Positions 7,407-17,228 of a DNA stretch of 64,000 nt are shown here, in pieces (position 1 is the stretch's first letter; every line of letters begins with the position of its first letter). Source of the DNA: an uncultured Lachnospiraceae bacterium. Its GTDB lineage: Bacteria > Bacillota > Clostridia > Lachnospirales > Lachnospiraceae. The notes beneath the pieces were generated by a model. That model searched no databases, was not told the DNA's origin, and saw nothing but the letters and a program-made list of their open reading frames with translations. A program made the position numbers and the translations under genes. The DNA is taken from assembly GCA_910587935.1 (NCBI GenBank), contig CAJUNP010000013.1, positions 5,601-69,600 of the forward strand. The letters are read 5' to 3'.

Positions 7407-10400
7407 ATGTTAAAGCGATTGTTAACTGTTGTTTTAGCTGGCTGTCTGGCGTTTGATGCGGCCCCGATGACGGCTTTTGCAACAGAAGCGCTGCCTGTCG
7501 TGACTGTGGAAGACAGCACGGAAGAGGCGGCGGAGTCAACGGAACAGGAAGAAGACGTTGAACCGGCGGATATTTCCGGAAACGCCGCGCCGGAAGACGG
7601 CGGGGAGTCTGCCGGGGAAGCTTCCGGTGAGGAAGAGTCTTCGGAGGAAGAAAGTATTCAGGAAGAAAATCCGGAGGAAACCGGGCCGGAAGAAAGCATA
7701 CCGGCGGAGGACATCATTCCGGAACCGGATGCGGATATTCCCGCGGAAATCTCTGAAGAGAGCGGTATGGCGCCGGAAGACGCCGATGTCTTTCTGGAGC
7801 TGGCCGAAGATACGGGGAGTGATGTAACGCCCCTGAAATATGGCGAAACCAATTCTGTAACGGCGCCCTATGACACGACGAATTGGTATTCTTTTACGGC
7901 TCCTGAGGACGGGTATTATGATTTCTATGCCAGTGCGGCGAAGTCTGAAATATCGTCTTATGCGTCTGCCTACTTAGATTTGTATGATGCTGTGGATGGC
8001 AGACAGTTAGCGTCTGAATATGTAACCTCTTCCGCGCCTGGCATATTGGCGGGTGATTCTTTAATGAAAGCGGGGGATACCCTGTATTTGAAGACATACC
8101 ACTACAGCAGCGGCAGCGGCGATGTAGCCGTCAGCTTGGATGTCAGGAAACGAACCACATTTTTGACGGAACGGGAGGACGGAAGCTATTCTTATGAGAC
8201 GGAAGATTATAAGCTTCTTATAGAACCGGAAGCAGGATATTACAATCTTCGTTTCCATATCAGCATGGCGCCTCCGGAAGGAAAAACACTGGGGAACTAT
8301 TCATTGCAATGCAGTGCGGTTAGAATGGGCAGTGGGATAGAACGCAGTGCAGATTTCAGCGCACTTTACCCTGACAGAATCATTGACATTCCGGTAGAGA
8401 CAGGAACAGAATACAAAATACAGCTTATTCTGAAGGATTCTGAAGGAAATAGTCTGGTATTATCACCGGAAAACGGTAGTCTCGTAATGTGCACCCAGTG
8501 GACGGAAGAGCGGCTGGTTGTTGTTGACGAGAACACAAGATCCGAAATGAACCAAATCGTTTTTGATATTGACACTTCCGACTATTTAAAGTGTTACTAT
8601 GCTCCTGCGGACGGCTCCGAGGAAGAAAAGGAGAAGAGTTCGTATAAAATCGGGCGGTTTGAATGGTCCTTTTCAAATCTGCAGCCGGATACGGAATATT
8701 ATTTTCAGTTTACCGATCAAAACGGTACGATGCTTCTGGAAAAAAGAGTATCCACCAGTGCGGGTACAATGAAAACGGAATACCGTGCGGAGGCTTATTT
8801 AAATGATTCCGGGCAGACGGAATTATCTCTGGAGGCGGATGTATCCGGTTATGAGGGGAATACAGGGTTTGCGTATCTGTATTATGAATATACCGATGCA
8901 TTAGGAAGAAAACAGTCGGGTTCACAGTATAAAGATCTCAGTGAGATTGCCGATGGCCGCTTTACAATAAATAAAAATATTACGGATGCGGTGTTAGAGG
9001 CGGATAAGCAGTATGATATTACCGTATGGATTAAGTTGGGAGATTTAACTTTCAAAAAGGAAATAAAGACAATTACTGCTCCTGCCGCGGCCTTTGATCC
9101 GGCGAATCTGGGCTTTAGCGTGGAAGCCGATTCGGAACAAAATACCGCGGCCGGTTATACGGTACAGTTACCGGCGGAGTCACGCGGCAGTATCGCAGGG
9201 AATATATTTTACAGACCGTGCGGCAGTCAGGAACCGTACCGCTCTAAGACAGTTACGCTGTCTTCGGCGGATACATATGTGTCAGGGACAATAAGTGGCT
9301 TGCAAGCCGGTGGTAAATATGAATTTATTCTCTTTTTGGGCGGTGTACGGAAGGAACAGACAGTAACGCTTAAGGACGGCAGCCTGAAGCTTACGCAGAT
9401 TGGCGACGGGGAAACCAATGCGTTTGACCTTGTGCGTACCTGCAGGGTGGAAAGCGAGAATCCGGAAGAACTGGCTGAAGAATATTATTTAAACCTTGCT
9501 TATTGGTCAGGCAGCTCTTACTCCGGTCTGGGCAGTCCTGTTGTTTTGAATGCGGAGAATCAATATCAGGCGGAGATAAAGACCACTTCCGGCAAAATGT
9601 TGGAGCCGGATACGGATTATCATTTGAGATGGACAGTCAGTACGACACAGTACGGATCGGCAGTATGTACGCTGTATGAGACCGTGCATACAAAAAAAGC
9701 GGAACTCGTATGGGAGTCAGTAAAAAGTTTCTATAACGAACAACAGTACAAGATAAGTTTAAAAGAAGAAGATACGGTCAATTTCGGGGAATCTGCCGGT
9801 AAAAGCGTATATTTATACGCATATATGAGAAAAACCGGTGAAACCGGCTATCGGAATACGGGAAAAAGCGTATATTTGTCAGGAGATAATAAATATAGCG
9901 GTACGATCAGTTTCCAGGGACTGACGGAAGAAACTTCCTATGATATTTCTTTGCGCAGCAATTCCGGCAGGGAATATGACGCCGTGTCATTTACGACTCC
10001 GAAGGATACGAGAAATCTGTATGTGAAGAGCGAAAAGCCGGGAATTCATAAAACCGAAATTAATTATGCGATGGACGGTATTGACCAGGGAATGTCCGGC
10101 TATGTATCTATTTACATCCGTGAAAAGGGCGCGCAAATCTGGGAGAAATCCGACAGTAGTTATTTTAATGGCCCGAGTACATATGAAAGGTATTTTAATA
10201 TCACCCGCTACAATGAGGCGGAGTTAAAAGAGAATACGGTTTACGAATATCAGATGGGATTTGGCGGCAGTTACAATACGCCGTTGGCAGAGCTTGAAAG
10301 AATCGTTACCGGAGAATTTTTAACGGGAAAAGATACACGAAGCTTATCGGGTGCAGGTATATCGGCAGGTTACCGGAAAGCGGTCGTAAGCGCTCTCTTC

Positions 10401-13400
10401 AGCGGCGGAGATATACCGGACGTATATTCGTATATTTACTGTTTTTACAAAGAAAAAGGGAAAGCAGACTGGAGCCGGGCCGGCAATTATGTATATGGGA
10501 CAGGCTATGCTTCCCTCGACTGCAGTTGGAATTTGAATTCGTTAAAAAGCGGAACAGCTTATGATTATGCAATTGTAATTTCGGAGGACTGGAATTGTTA
10601 TAGTCCCGATACGGTAGAGGAAGGAAACCGGAAGATTTCAGGCGGATTTAAGACGAAAGAGTGCGGGTATACTCTGAGCTTTGCTGTGGATCAGAGTAAG
10701 ACTACCAACAGCAGGGCGGTGGTTGGCGTTACCGCGGGCGGCAGCACGGAGGATTCAAGAATTGAAGTTTCTCTCACCTTAAGCGACGGCCAGCAGAAGA
10801 AAATTACTTTAAAGCAGGCGGAAGATTATAAGAAGGACGTTGTTTTTACAGACCTGCTCGGCGGAAGGGAATACACGATTGTCAGCGCGGCAGTCAGTGT
10901 AAAGGAAGACGGCAGTCTGGTAACGATCGGGGAACTGCCCTGCGATTATAAATTTACAACTCCGGAAGCACAGATACCGGATACCGTTACCTTGTCTGAA
11001 CAAAATATTACCCTAAATGCGGCAGGCGGTCAGAATTATCTGGAAGGATGTAATTGTATTACTCTGAAAGCAGACGTAATGCCAAAAACAGCCGCCGCGG
11101 ATTTTGTATGGAGCAGCAGCGATGAAACAGTGGCCGAGGTATCAGCGGACGGAACGGTTTACGGCGTTGGAGTCGGCAATGCGGTGATTACGGCCGTGTC
11201 CGCTTATGATACGTCAATTAAGGCGTCCTGCGAAGTAACCGTTAAAAATTATGTAATCGGTTATCAGGATGAGCCGGGAGCAGTTCAGACCCTGGAAAGC
11301 TTTACTTATAATTGGAAGCTCTATAAGGGTTCTTCCATAAAGGGAATCGGATATTATGAGCAGGCCGCTGACGGAAGCCTGACGCTTTTGCAGGATTATA
11401 CGGTAAATCCCGTAAAAAGAAATATTGTTTCCTGGAAAGATGGAAATCTGTTTGCGGAGAACACCGGTTCAACAAGGATTATATTTGAAAAAGACGGCTG
11501 CCGGGCGGCATTTACGGTTACCGTAACCGCTGCCGGAAAAGGCTTTGGAATTATTGATTTTATAAGCGGCAATAATGCTTATCCTGCCGTAAAGACGGAA
11601 AACGGATATATTTTGGCGCTTGCGGACGGAATCGATTACCGGGCAACGGGAAAAATCAGTCCGGAGCAGAGTTTCCAGCCCTATGACTTTAACTGGAGCT
11701 CATCCGACCCGGAGACGGCTAAGGTAAGCGGTGCAGGAATTGTAACGCCCTTAAAGGCAGGCGCGGTAACCATAACGGTAACGCCGAAAACGTTTCTTGC
11801 CGACGAACCGTACATACAGGAAAAAGTGGAAGTAAAACTGGATATTCGGGAGCTGCCCGCGGGAGCGGATAACCTTAGCATGTATGCGCTGGCAAATGTA
11901 AGTAAAAAGCTTGGCGACGTAAAGTTCCCGAAGGATTGGGAAAGCGGCTGGAGCTGGAAATATCCGGATACGCCTCTCGTAACTAACGGCGTCAATAAGG
12001 AGTCCTACGCTTTTGAAGCGGTGTATGGCGGCGACAGGAATTATCCTGTGGAAAAAACGATTAATATATACATCGGGAAAATTACGGCGGTATCCGTAAG
12101 CGAAATAGGAAACGGCCATAATCAGGTGCTGGAAGCAGGCGGCAATGATTCGATAGAGCTTGCGGTCAGTCCCGTTTATCAGGGAAAAATTTCAAAAGAC
12201 GAGTATACGGTAGAGTTTCCGGCGGTGCAGGGTCTTACCGTTACAAAGAATGATGAAAACGGAACCTGGCTTGTAACAGCGCAGAAAAAGGGAAATTATA
12301 CACTGAATCCGGTTATTAAGTCGGGTGATACAGTGCTTGCAAAAACAAGTTATAAAATCAAGGCAGTGGAAGAAAAGCAGGTTGGTTCCATAACCTTTAC
12401 GACCGATACGGAAGGTGTGACAATCGACGGAAATACGGTTATATTTGATGCTTCCGCAGACCGGAAGGATTTCATCCTGCGTGCGGAGGTTAAGGACCGG
12501 TACGGAGAAGACATACAGACAGCGTTACAATGGAAGACCACGGATAAAGCGGTGGCAGCGGCAGCCCCTGAATCAAAAGACAATACGCATACGGCAAAGG
12601 TCAGTGTGAAAGAAGAAGGTCATGCCGTGATTATGGTGAATGCGAAGGATGCCGCCGGACTGCGTGCGGAACTGAACGTGGAAATCCGGAATCATATGCC
12701 AAGAATCGATACGGATAAGGCGGTTGTAAATATTGCTTATGATTATTCGTCCAATGAAGGAAAAGCTAAGGCGGTAACGGCAGGCGCAGTGGAAATTGTA
12801 CCGGTATATGGAGAAGCGGTCAGCAGCGTAAGACTATATGATCAGAACGGGGACAATGAAGTAACCGATTTGAAGATCGACCGTTACAACGGATATAAAT
12901 ATCTGATTGAACCGGCTGAGGCTGAGATCCGTACGGGGGTTTATGACTGTACTCTGCGTGTGCAGACGACCAGGGGAACGGTTTATGATTATACATTGAA
13001 AGTAACCGTTGTGGACAATGCGCCCACCGTTTCCGCAAAGATGGGAAGCCAGGCCAACTTATTTTTCACATACACAACGGGCCAGATCGATCTTGCCGTA
13101 TCCGGCAGCAACAGAGTCAGGGCGGTAAGCTGGGAAGATGCTTCCGCCGGAGCGGGCAATGGATTTACGATGGCTCCGAGATATCGGTCAAGCGGCAAAA
13201 TCAGGAATTATGTCCTTGTATCGCAGCAGAATATTAAAATGCAGCAGGGAAGTCTTGTCGATCCTCTGATTGCCAAAGGAAAACTGACGGTCAGGCTGGA
13301 GGGTTACAGAAAAGAATATACATTTGATAACTTTGAAATCAAGTACCAATACAAGAAACCGGTTCTTGTTACAAAGAGCGCATCCAGTTCGATTGCGCCT

Positions 13401-14663
13401 GCGATCGGGTTGAACAGCGGCCGTTTCTATTTATTTGACAATACAAACAAAAGATATTTATATTATCAGGATTCAACTGCAAGTTACTGTTTTGACGAAA
13501 TAGAGTGCGACAGTACAGATATGGAATTCAGAACATCCGTTGGCTCCAGTGAGGTAAATTACACCTATAGCGGTGAGGAAGGTACGAAAAAGCTTACGCT
13601 AACCGTGGATTCCGAATACTGGCGGGAACCTCTGAAGGCAGGCCATACTGTTAAAGCTGCGGCGCCGAAGGCTTATTTATCCACGGGACGTCTGACTTAT
13701 AACACAGCGGTAAAAAGTACGGCATCCGTATATGTACACTTAAAAAATATGAATTCGATAGACTGTACGGATATTGTGATTGAAGGAGCCAATGCCAAAT
13801 CGCAAAAGCTTCTGGATGACGATTTGTTTGTAATGACCGCGCAGGGCAATCGGATTGAGGTAAAGCAGAGTCAGGCGGATTTGATGAAATCTGCGGTTCC
13901 CAAGGGAAGCTATAGCTATAAAATAACGCCTTATTATGGCGAGACGGCATTAAATACCATGAAGCTTACAATTAAGGTTGTGGATAAACCGGTTACCGCC
14001 AAAATAAGTCCGAAAGGAAGCCTGGATCTGGCAAACGGAACATTCTCTTCGTTGAATTCGCGGAAAAATGTGGTAGTAGTCGATCCCAAGTTCAGTAATA
14101 TGAGCGACGGATGTTATGTGTCCGATTATAAACTGACAGGAGAATACAGCGAATATTTTGATTTGGATTATGATTATCAGAATACATCGCCGTACGGTTA
14201 TCATTACTATATCAGCATCCGCTCGTCAGGAAAGCTGAAAGCTGGGCAGACCTATAAGCTGGCGGTGCAATATACCGTTACGACAGGCAGCGGCGAACGG
14301 TTTACGGTAACCAGTAATACGTTTAAGATAAAGCCGAAGCAGTCGAAAGCAAAGGTTAAAATCGTGAATAATAACCAGACCCTGTATGCGGCATCGGAAA
14401 TGTCCAGAAGCTATTCGTTGTCTGTTCCGGCATATTATACGATAGAAAGCGCGTCAGGCAGTCTTGACTGCAACAAAGACGGAAAAGCAGATATTGTGGT
14501 AAGCGGAGGAAGAACTCTGACGGTGCGCATTACCGATCAGGACGCAGTAGGCGCTTCCGTAAAGGGAAAGGCTTACAGTATTCCGGTTACGGTCAGACTG
14601 CAGGGAAGAGACGGCATCAGTATGGATGTAAATATAAAAGTTAAGGTTAAGATTAAACGTTAA
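7407..14663 (+). CDS. Giant secreted Ig-like/FnIII-like repeat protein
   Basis: This protein has 2418 residues from the ATG that follows AAGGAG; an earlier in-frame start lacks a ribosome site. It has a signal peptide MLKRLLTVVLAGCLAFDAAP with likely cleavage after AFA (about residue 25). An acidic Glu/Pro-rich linker follows to about residue 135, then a pre-peptidase-C-like beta domain (YDTTNWYSFTAPEDGYYDF), a long series of FnIII-like beta modules, and bacterial Ig-like (BIG2) domains near residues 1190-1280, 1430-1465 and 1705-1760 (WSSSDETVAEVSADG; WSSSDPETAKVSGAG). The C-terminus (KVKIKR) has no LPXTG motif, SLH domain or membrane anchor, so attachment is unexplained. Probable surface adhesin or scaffold. 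A terminator follows directly. Confidence 0.9.
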   Translation: MLKRLLTVVLAGCLAFDAAPMTAFATEALPVVTVEDSTEEAAESTEQEEDVEPADISGNAAPEDGGESAGEASGEEESSEEESIQEENPEETGPEESIPAEDIIPEPDADIPAEISEESGMAPEDADVFLELAEDTGSDVTPLKYGETNSVTAPYDTTNWYSFTAPEDGYYDFYASAAKSEISSYASAYLDLYDAVDGRQLASEYVTSSAPGILAGDSLMKAGDTLYLKTYHYSSGSGDVAVSLDVRKRTTFLTEREDGSYSYETEDYKLLIEPEAGYYNLRFHISMAPPEGKTLGNYSLQCSAVRMGSGIERSADFSALYPDRIIDIPVETGTEYKIQLILKDSEGNSLVLSPENGSLVMCTQWTEERLVVVDENTRSEMNQIVFDIDTSDYLKCYYAPADGSEEEKEKSSYKIGRFEWSFSNLQPDTEYYFQFTDQNGTMLLEKRVSTSAGTMKTEYRAEAYLNDSGQTELSLEADVSGYEGNTGFAYLYYEYTDALGRKQSGSQYKDLSEIADGRFTINKNITDAVLEADKQYDITVWIKLGDLTFKKEIKTITAPAAAFDPANLGFSVEADSEQNTAAGYTVQLPAESRGSIAGNIFYRPCGSQEPYRSKTVTLSSADTYVSGTISGLQAGGKYEFILFLGGVRKEQTVTLKDGSLKLTQIGDGETNAFDLVRTCRVESENPEELAEEYYLNLAYWSGSSYSGLGSPVVLNAENQYQAEIKTTSGKMLEPDTDYHLRWTVSTTQYGSAVCTLYETVHTKKAELVWESVKSFYNEQQYKISLKEEDTVNFGESAGKSVYLYAYMRKTGETGYRNTGKSVYLSGDNKYSGTISFQGLTEETSYDISLRSNSGREYDAVSFTTPKDTRNLYVKSEKPGIHKTEINYAMDGIDQGMSGYVSIYIREKGAQIWEKSDSSYFNGPSTYERYFNITRYNEAELKENTVYEYQMGFGGSYNTPLAELERIVTGEFLTGKDTRSLSGAGISAGYRKAVVSALFSGGDIPDVYSYIYCFYKEKGKADWSRAGNYVYGTGYASLDCSWNLNSLKSGTAYDYAIVISEDWNCYSPDTVEEGNRKISGGFKTKECGYTLSFAVDQSKTTNSRAVVGVTAGGSTEDSRIEVSLTLSDGQQKKITLKQAEDYKKDVVFTDLLGGREYTIVSAAVSVKEDGSLVTIGELPCDYKFTTPEAQIPDTVTLSEQNITLNAAGGQNYLEGCNCITLKADVMPKTAAADFVWSSSDETVAEVSADGTVYGVGVGNAVITAVSAYDTSIKASCEVTVKNYVIGYQDEPGAVQTLESFTYNWKLYKGSSIKGIGYYEQAADGSLTLLQDYTVNPVKRNIVSWKDGNLFAENTGSTRIIFEKDGCRAAFTVTVTAAGKGFGIIDFISGNNAYPAVKTENGYILALADGIDYRATGKISPEQSFQPYDFNWSSSDPETAKVSGAGIVTPLKAGAVTITVTPKTFLADEPYIQEKVEVKLDIRELPAGADNLSMYALANVSKKLGDVKFPKDWESGWSWKYPDTPLVTNGVNKESYAFEAVYGGDRNYPVEKTINIYIGKITAVSVSEIGNGHNQVLEAGGNDSIELAVSPVYQGKISKDEYTVEFPAVQGLTVTKNDENGTWLVTAQKKGNYTLNPVIKSGDTVLAKTSYKIKAVEEKQVGSITFTTDTEGVTIDGNTVIFDASADRKDFILRAEVKDRYGEDIQTALQWKTTDKAVAAAAPESKDNTHTAKVSVKEEGHAVIMVNAKDAAGLRAELNVEIRNHMPRIDTDKAVVNIAYDYSSNEGKAKAVTAGAVEIVPVYGEAVSSVRLYDQNGDNEVTDLKIDRYNGYKYLIEPAEAEIRTGVYDCTLRVQTTRGTVYDYTLKVTVVDNAPTVSAKMGSQANLFFTYTTGQIDLAVSGSNRVRAVSWEDASAGAGNGFTMAPRYRSSGKIRNYVLVSQQNIKMQQGSLVDPLIAKGKLTVRLEGYRKEYTFDNFEIKYQYKKPVLVTKSASSSIAPAIGLNSGRFYLFDNTNKRYLYYQDSTASYCFDEIECDSTDMEFRTSVGSSEVNYTYSGEEGTKKLTLTVDSEYWREPLKAGHTVKAAAPKAYLSTGRLTYNTAVKSTASVYVHLKNMNSIDCTDIVIEGANAKSQKLLDDDLFVMTAQGNRIEVKQSQADLMKSAVPKGSYSYKITPYYGETALNTMKLTIKVVDKPVTAKISPKGSLDLANGTFSSLNSRKNVVVVDPKFSNMSDGCYVSDYKLTGEYSEYFDLDYDYQNTSPYGYHYYISIRSSGKLKAGQTYKLAVQYTVTTGSGERFTVTSNTFKIKPKQSKAKVKIVNNNQTLYAASEMSRSYSLSVPAYYTIESASGSLDCNKDGKADIVVSGGRTLTVRITDQDAVGASVKGKAYSIPVTVRLQGRDGISMDVNIKVKVKIKR

Positions 14664-14675
14664 TAGGCCATAATT

Positions 14676-14716
14676 AAAAAGGAACCGTATTGTTACAGAC
14701 AGTACGGTTCCTTTTT
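14676..14716. terminator. Bidirectional terminator
   Basis: A 17-bp stem with one G-T pair (from AAAAAGGAACCGTATTG to CAGTACGGTTCCTTTTT) and a 7-base loop, flanked by A- and T-runs. It separates the giant protein gene from the convergent anti-sigma gene and serves both. Confidence 0.92.
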
Positions 14717-14727
14717 GGCTAAAAATA

Positions 14728-15708
14728 TCAGCGTTTATCAAGCGGTAAATCATTATTAATAATTTCAAATTCCTGAACGCCGATATAACCGGGCCCGATT
14801 TCATATTTGGGGAAAACAACAACCGGATTGCCGGCCGCGTTTATATAAAACTTTGTCGTTTCGTCCACGGTGGTGAATCCTTCCGTAAAACTGTCCCCGT
14901 CGTTTCTTCCCCAGTAGACATATTCGTTTTTTTCAATCCGTTCTTCAATCTGTTCATTAATGGCGGCGTTGGCAATCTGCACATAGTCGTCGCCCAGGAT
15001 ATCCTGCAGCGTGAGGCTGCGGTTATTTTTCAGATCCAGATTGTAATATACCCGTTCTTCGGAATAGGCCGCCCAGCTCTCGGAATTATAGAGAACCAGA
15101 GAAAGATAAGGACCGTATTGATACTTTACGTCATAGGTTACCGTAATATCTATAGGATGTTCGTTCCACTCTTCTTCGGTTCCGCCCGTTTCCAGAAACG
15201 CTTGTTTATATTCTTCCACCTGTGTTTTGGCAGTTTCAATATAAGTATCTACAATCTTCTGAATTTCCGCGTTGATATCGGCGATAAAGTCTTCCGTTTC
15301 CTGACTGGGGGCGGAGGATTCTCCGTTTTGTATGGTTTCGTCTGTATTTTGCTGAATTTCCGGAACTTTTACCGTGATGTTGGCGATATCTTCCTTTTCC
15401 GTATAAGAGCGAACGGTCAGAACCCTGGAAAGGGCGCCAAGCACCGGAATATCCGAAAGCGCTTCCGCAAAAGCCTGGCTGGTATTCAGGCCGATGGTGG
15501 CTGCCGCAAGCAGAGCGGCGGCTATGCTGCCGGTATATTTAATAATTCGCATGGCCTTCTGTTGCCGGCTTCTTTTTAACAGCTTCCTTTTATTGACGGA
15601 ACGGATGGATCGGCTGACCACGTCCGCTAACTCTTCAGGTATTTGAATCCGGTCGTAAATCTCTTTCCCGGAAGCCATGGTTTCAAGATCTGTAGTATAT
15701 TTTTTCAT
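14728..15708 (-). CDS. RsiV-like anti-sigma factor
   Basis: This 326-residue protein has a cytoplasmic N-terminal region (1-55, basic, RKLLKRSRQQKAMRI), one membrane helix (about 58-80), and an extracellular part with a Glu/Gln-rich linker. The C-terminal DUF4163/DUF3298 (RsiV-type) domain includes DVKYQYGPYLSLVLYNSE and SLTLQDILGD. RsiV-type proteins hold an ECF sigma factor at the membrane and release it after proteolysis triggered by a wall signal such as lysozyme. The gene starts with ATG immediately after the TAA of the sigma gene (TAAATG), so the two are translationally coupled. Confidence 0.88.
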   Translation of the reverse strand: MKKYTTDLETMASGKEIYDRIQIPEELADVVSRSIRSVNKRKLLKRSRQQKAMRIIKYTGSIAAALLAAATIGLNTSQAFAEALSDIPVLGALSRVLTVRSYTEKEDIANITVKVPEIQQNTDETIQNGESSAPSQETEDFIADINAEIQKIVDTYIETAKTQVEEYKQAFLETGGTEEEWNEHPIDITVTYDVKYQYGPYLSLVLYNSESWAAYSEERVYYNLDLKNNRSLTLQDILGDDYVQIANAAINEQIEERIEKNEYVYWGRNDGDSFTEGFTTVDETTKFYINAAGNPVVVFPKYEIGPGYIGVQEFEIINNDLPLDKR

Positions 15709-16197
15709 TTATGATGCCTCCCTGATTATTTTTTTAAGTTTGCGCAATGCGGAATATAAACGGGATTTAACAGTATTCAGATTGACTCCGGTAACAGACG
15801 ACACTTCCTTAAGCGTCAGTCCTTCAAAGAAATGCAGCAGAATTACCGTCTGCATTTCCTGTGGAAGCCTGTGAATTTCCGCGTACAGGGATAATCCTGT
15901 CTCATAAGCGGATTCGTAATAGACCTGTTCGTTTAAATCGGCGGGTTCACAGAGAATCTCACGTTTTTGTTTTCTCAAATAGGTAAGCGCTTCATTTACC
16001 ACAATCCGATACATCCAGGTGTTCACCGCATCCGGGTTTTTCAGAGAACCGCAGTTTTCCAGGGCCTTTACAATTGCATTCTGCACAATGTCCAGCGCCG
16101 GCTCTTTTTGGTTTACATAATAGTAAGCCAGCCGGTATAGTTTATTTTGATTTTCCAGAATATATGCAACTATCCTGTCGTAAGTTTTCTCAGACAA
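15709..16197 (-). CDS. ECF-type RNA polymerase sigma-70 factor
   Basis: This 162-residue protein starts at a TTG eight bases after AAGGAGG; the frame upstream of it lacks a ribosome site. Region 2 (about residues 16-80) includes LYRLAYYYVNQKEPALDIVQ and TWMYRIVVNEAL. Region 4 (about 105-160) contains the helix-turn-helix LTLKEVSSVTGVNLNTVKSR. It directs polymerase to stress-type promoters and is presumably held by the RsiV-like membrane protein encoded next. Its targets are not visible. The adjacent giant surface protein is an obvious candidate but shows no recognisable ECF promoter. Confidence 0.92.
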   Translation of the reverse strand: MSEKTYDRIVAYILENQNKLYRLAYYYVNQKEPALDIVQNAIVKALENCGSLKNPDAVNTWMYRIVVNEALTYLRKQKREILCEPADLNEQVYYESAYETGLSLYAEIHRLPQEMQTVILLHFFEGLTLKEVSSVTGVNLNTVKSRLYSALRKLKKIIREAS

Positions 16198-16529
16198 AAG
16201 AGAACCCTCCTTTTGCGAAATATCTATAACGTTGTCATAAGTCTGAGTATAGCACATGGGATACCTCCTATCCATCTTCTTTCTGTTCACTTCATCAATG
16301 TGCGAGCTCTTCATCATTGCTTTCACTATATAGATGCCCGCAGAGGCAAAAAAGTTTGGAAAATATTTTCAGACATAAAATAATTGCTAAAATATCTGTC
16401 CCGTTATAAAATTGGAAAGAAACAGAACGTAAGAAAATTGTAAGAAAAAGTCTGCTTTTTTTGTAAGAAAAGGCGTTTATAATGAAAATCAGGAAAGGAA
16501 CCGGTCTGACAGAGGTCTTGGGTACAATT

Positions 16530-17228
16530 ATGGAAAAAGAAAGAATTTTGGTAGTGGATGACGACAGGGATATCGTACAGACCACCAAGCTTCAGCTGGA
16601 AAAAGAAGGATTTGAAGTGCTGTGTGCATACGACGGCATACAAGCGCTGGATGTGCTTACTGCGGAGAGTGTACAGCTTCTTCTGATCGATGTCATGATG
16701 CCGCGCCTGGACGGTTTTTCAGCAATTATGAAGGTACGTGAAAAAAAGAATATACCGATTATCATTATGTCGGCCAAGTCCGAAGACAGCGACAAAATAC
16801 TGGGACTTTCCATCGGGGCGGACGATTATATCAGTAAACCCTTCAGCGCCAGGGAGCTGGCGGCGCGCGTGAAAAGCCAGCTCAGGCGTTATTTGAAACT
16901 GGGAGGAGTGTACGCCGCAAGCGACGAAGTCCGGAACGGAAGGCTATGCTATGATTTTACGGCGCACATCCTGACGGTGGATGAAGAACCGGTGAAGCTG
17001 ACCGGTACGGAAACAAAAATTATGGAACTGTTAATGCGTCATCCGGGACATATTTTCCCGGCTGAAGAGATTTATTCCCGGGTCTGGGGAGAACCCATCG
17101 CCTATAACGGAGAAAGTACGGTTATGGTACATATCCGCAGGATACGGGAAAAAATCGAGATCAATCCGAGCGAACCGGAATATTTAAAGGTGGTGTGGGG
17201 CATTGGATACAAAATTGAAAAAAAATAA
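16530..17228 (+). CDS. OmpR/PhoB-family response regulator
   Basis: This 232-residue protein has a receiver domain (about 1-120) with acidic pocket VVDDDRD, phospho-acceptor Asp in LLLIDVMMPRLDGF, Thr/Ser switch in IIIMSAKSE, and Lys in DDYISKPF. A winged-helix DNA-binding domain follows (about 130-230; TGTETKIMELLMRHPGHIF, STVMVHIRRIREKIE). It is the partner of the kinase encoded next, whose TTG start lies inside its 3' end. An ATG at 16482 overlaps a TATAAT -10 element (16478-16483), so I use the ATG at 16530, although its ribosome site is weak. Confidence 0.93.
   Translation: MEKERILVVDDDRDIVQTTKLQLEKEGFEVLCAYDGIQALDVLTAESVQLLLIDVMMPRLDGFSAIMKVREKKNIPIIIMSAKSEDSDKILGLSIGADDYISKPFSARELAARVKSQLRRYLKLGGVYAASDEVRNGRLCYDFTAHILTVDEEPVKLTGTETKIMELLMRHPGHIFPAEEIYSRVWGEPIAYNGESTVMVHIRRIREKIEINPSEPEYLKVVWGIGYKIEKK

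Noticed and set aside
7407..7446. Giant protein as a lipoprotein through the LAGC sequence at residues 10-13
   Set aside because: The hydrophobic stretch before the Cys is too short, and a better signal peptidase I site (AFA-TE) follows. I kept a secreted protein call and mention the ambiguity only.
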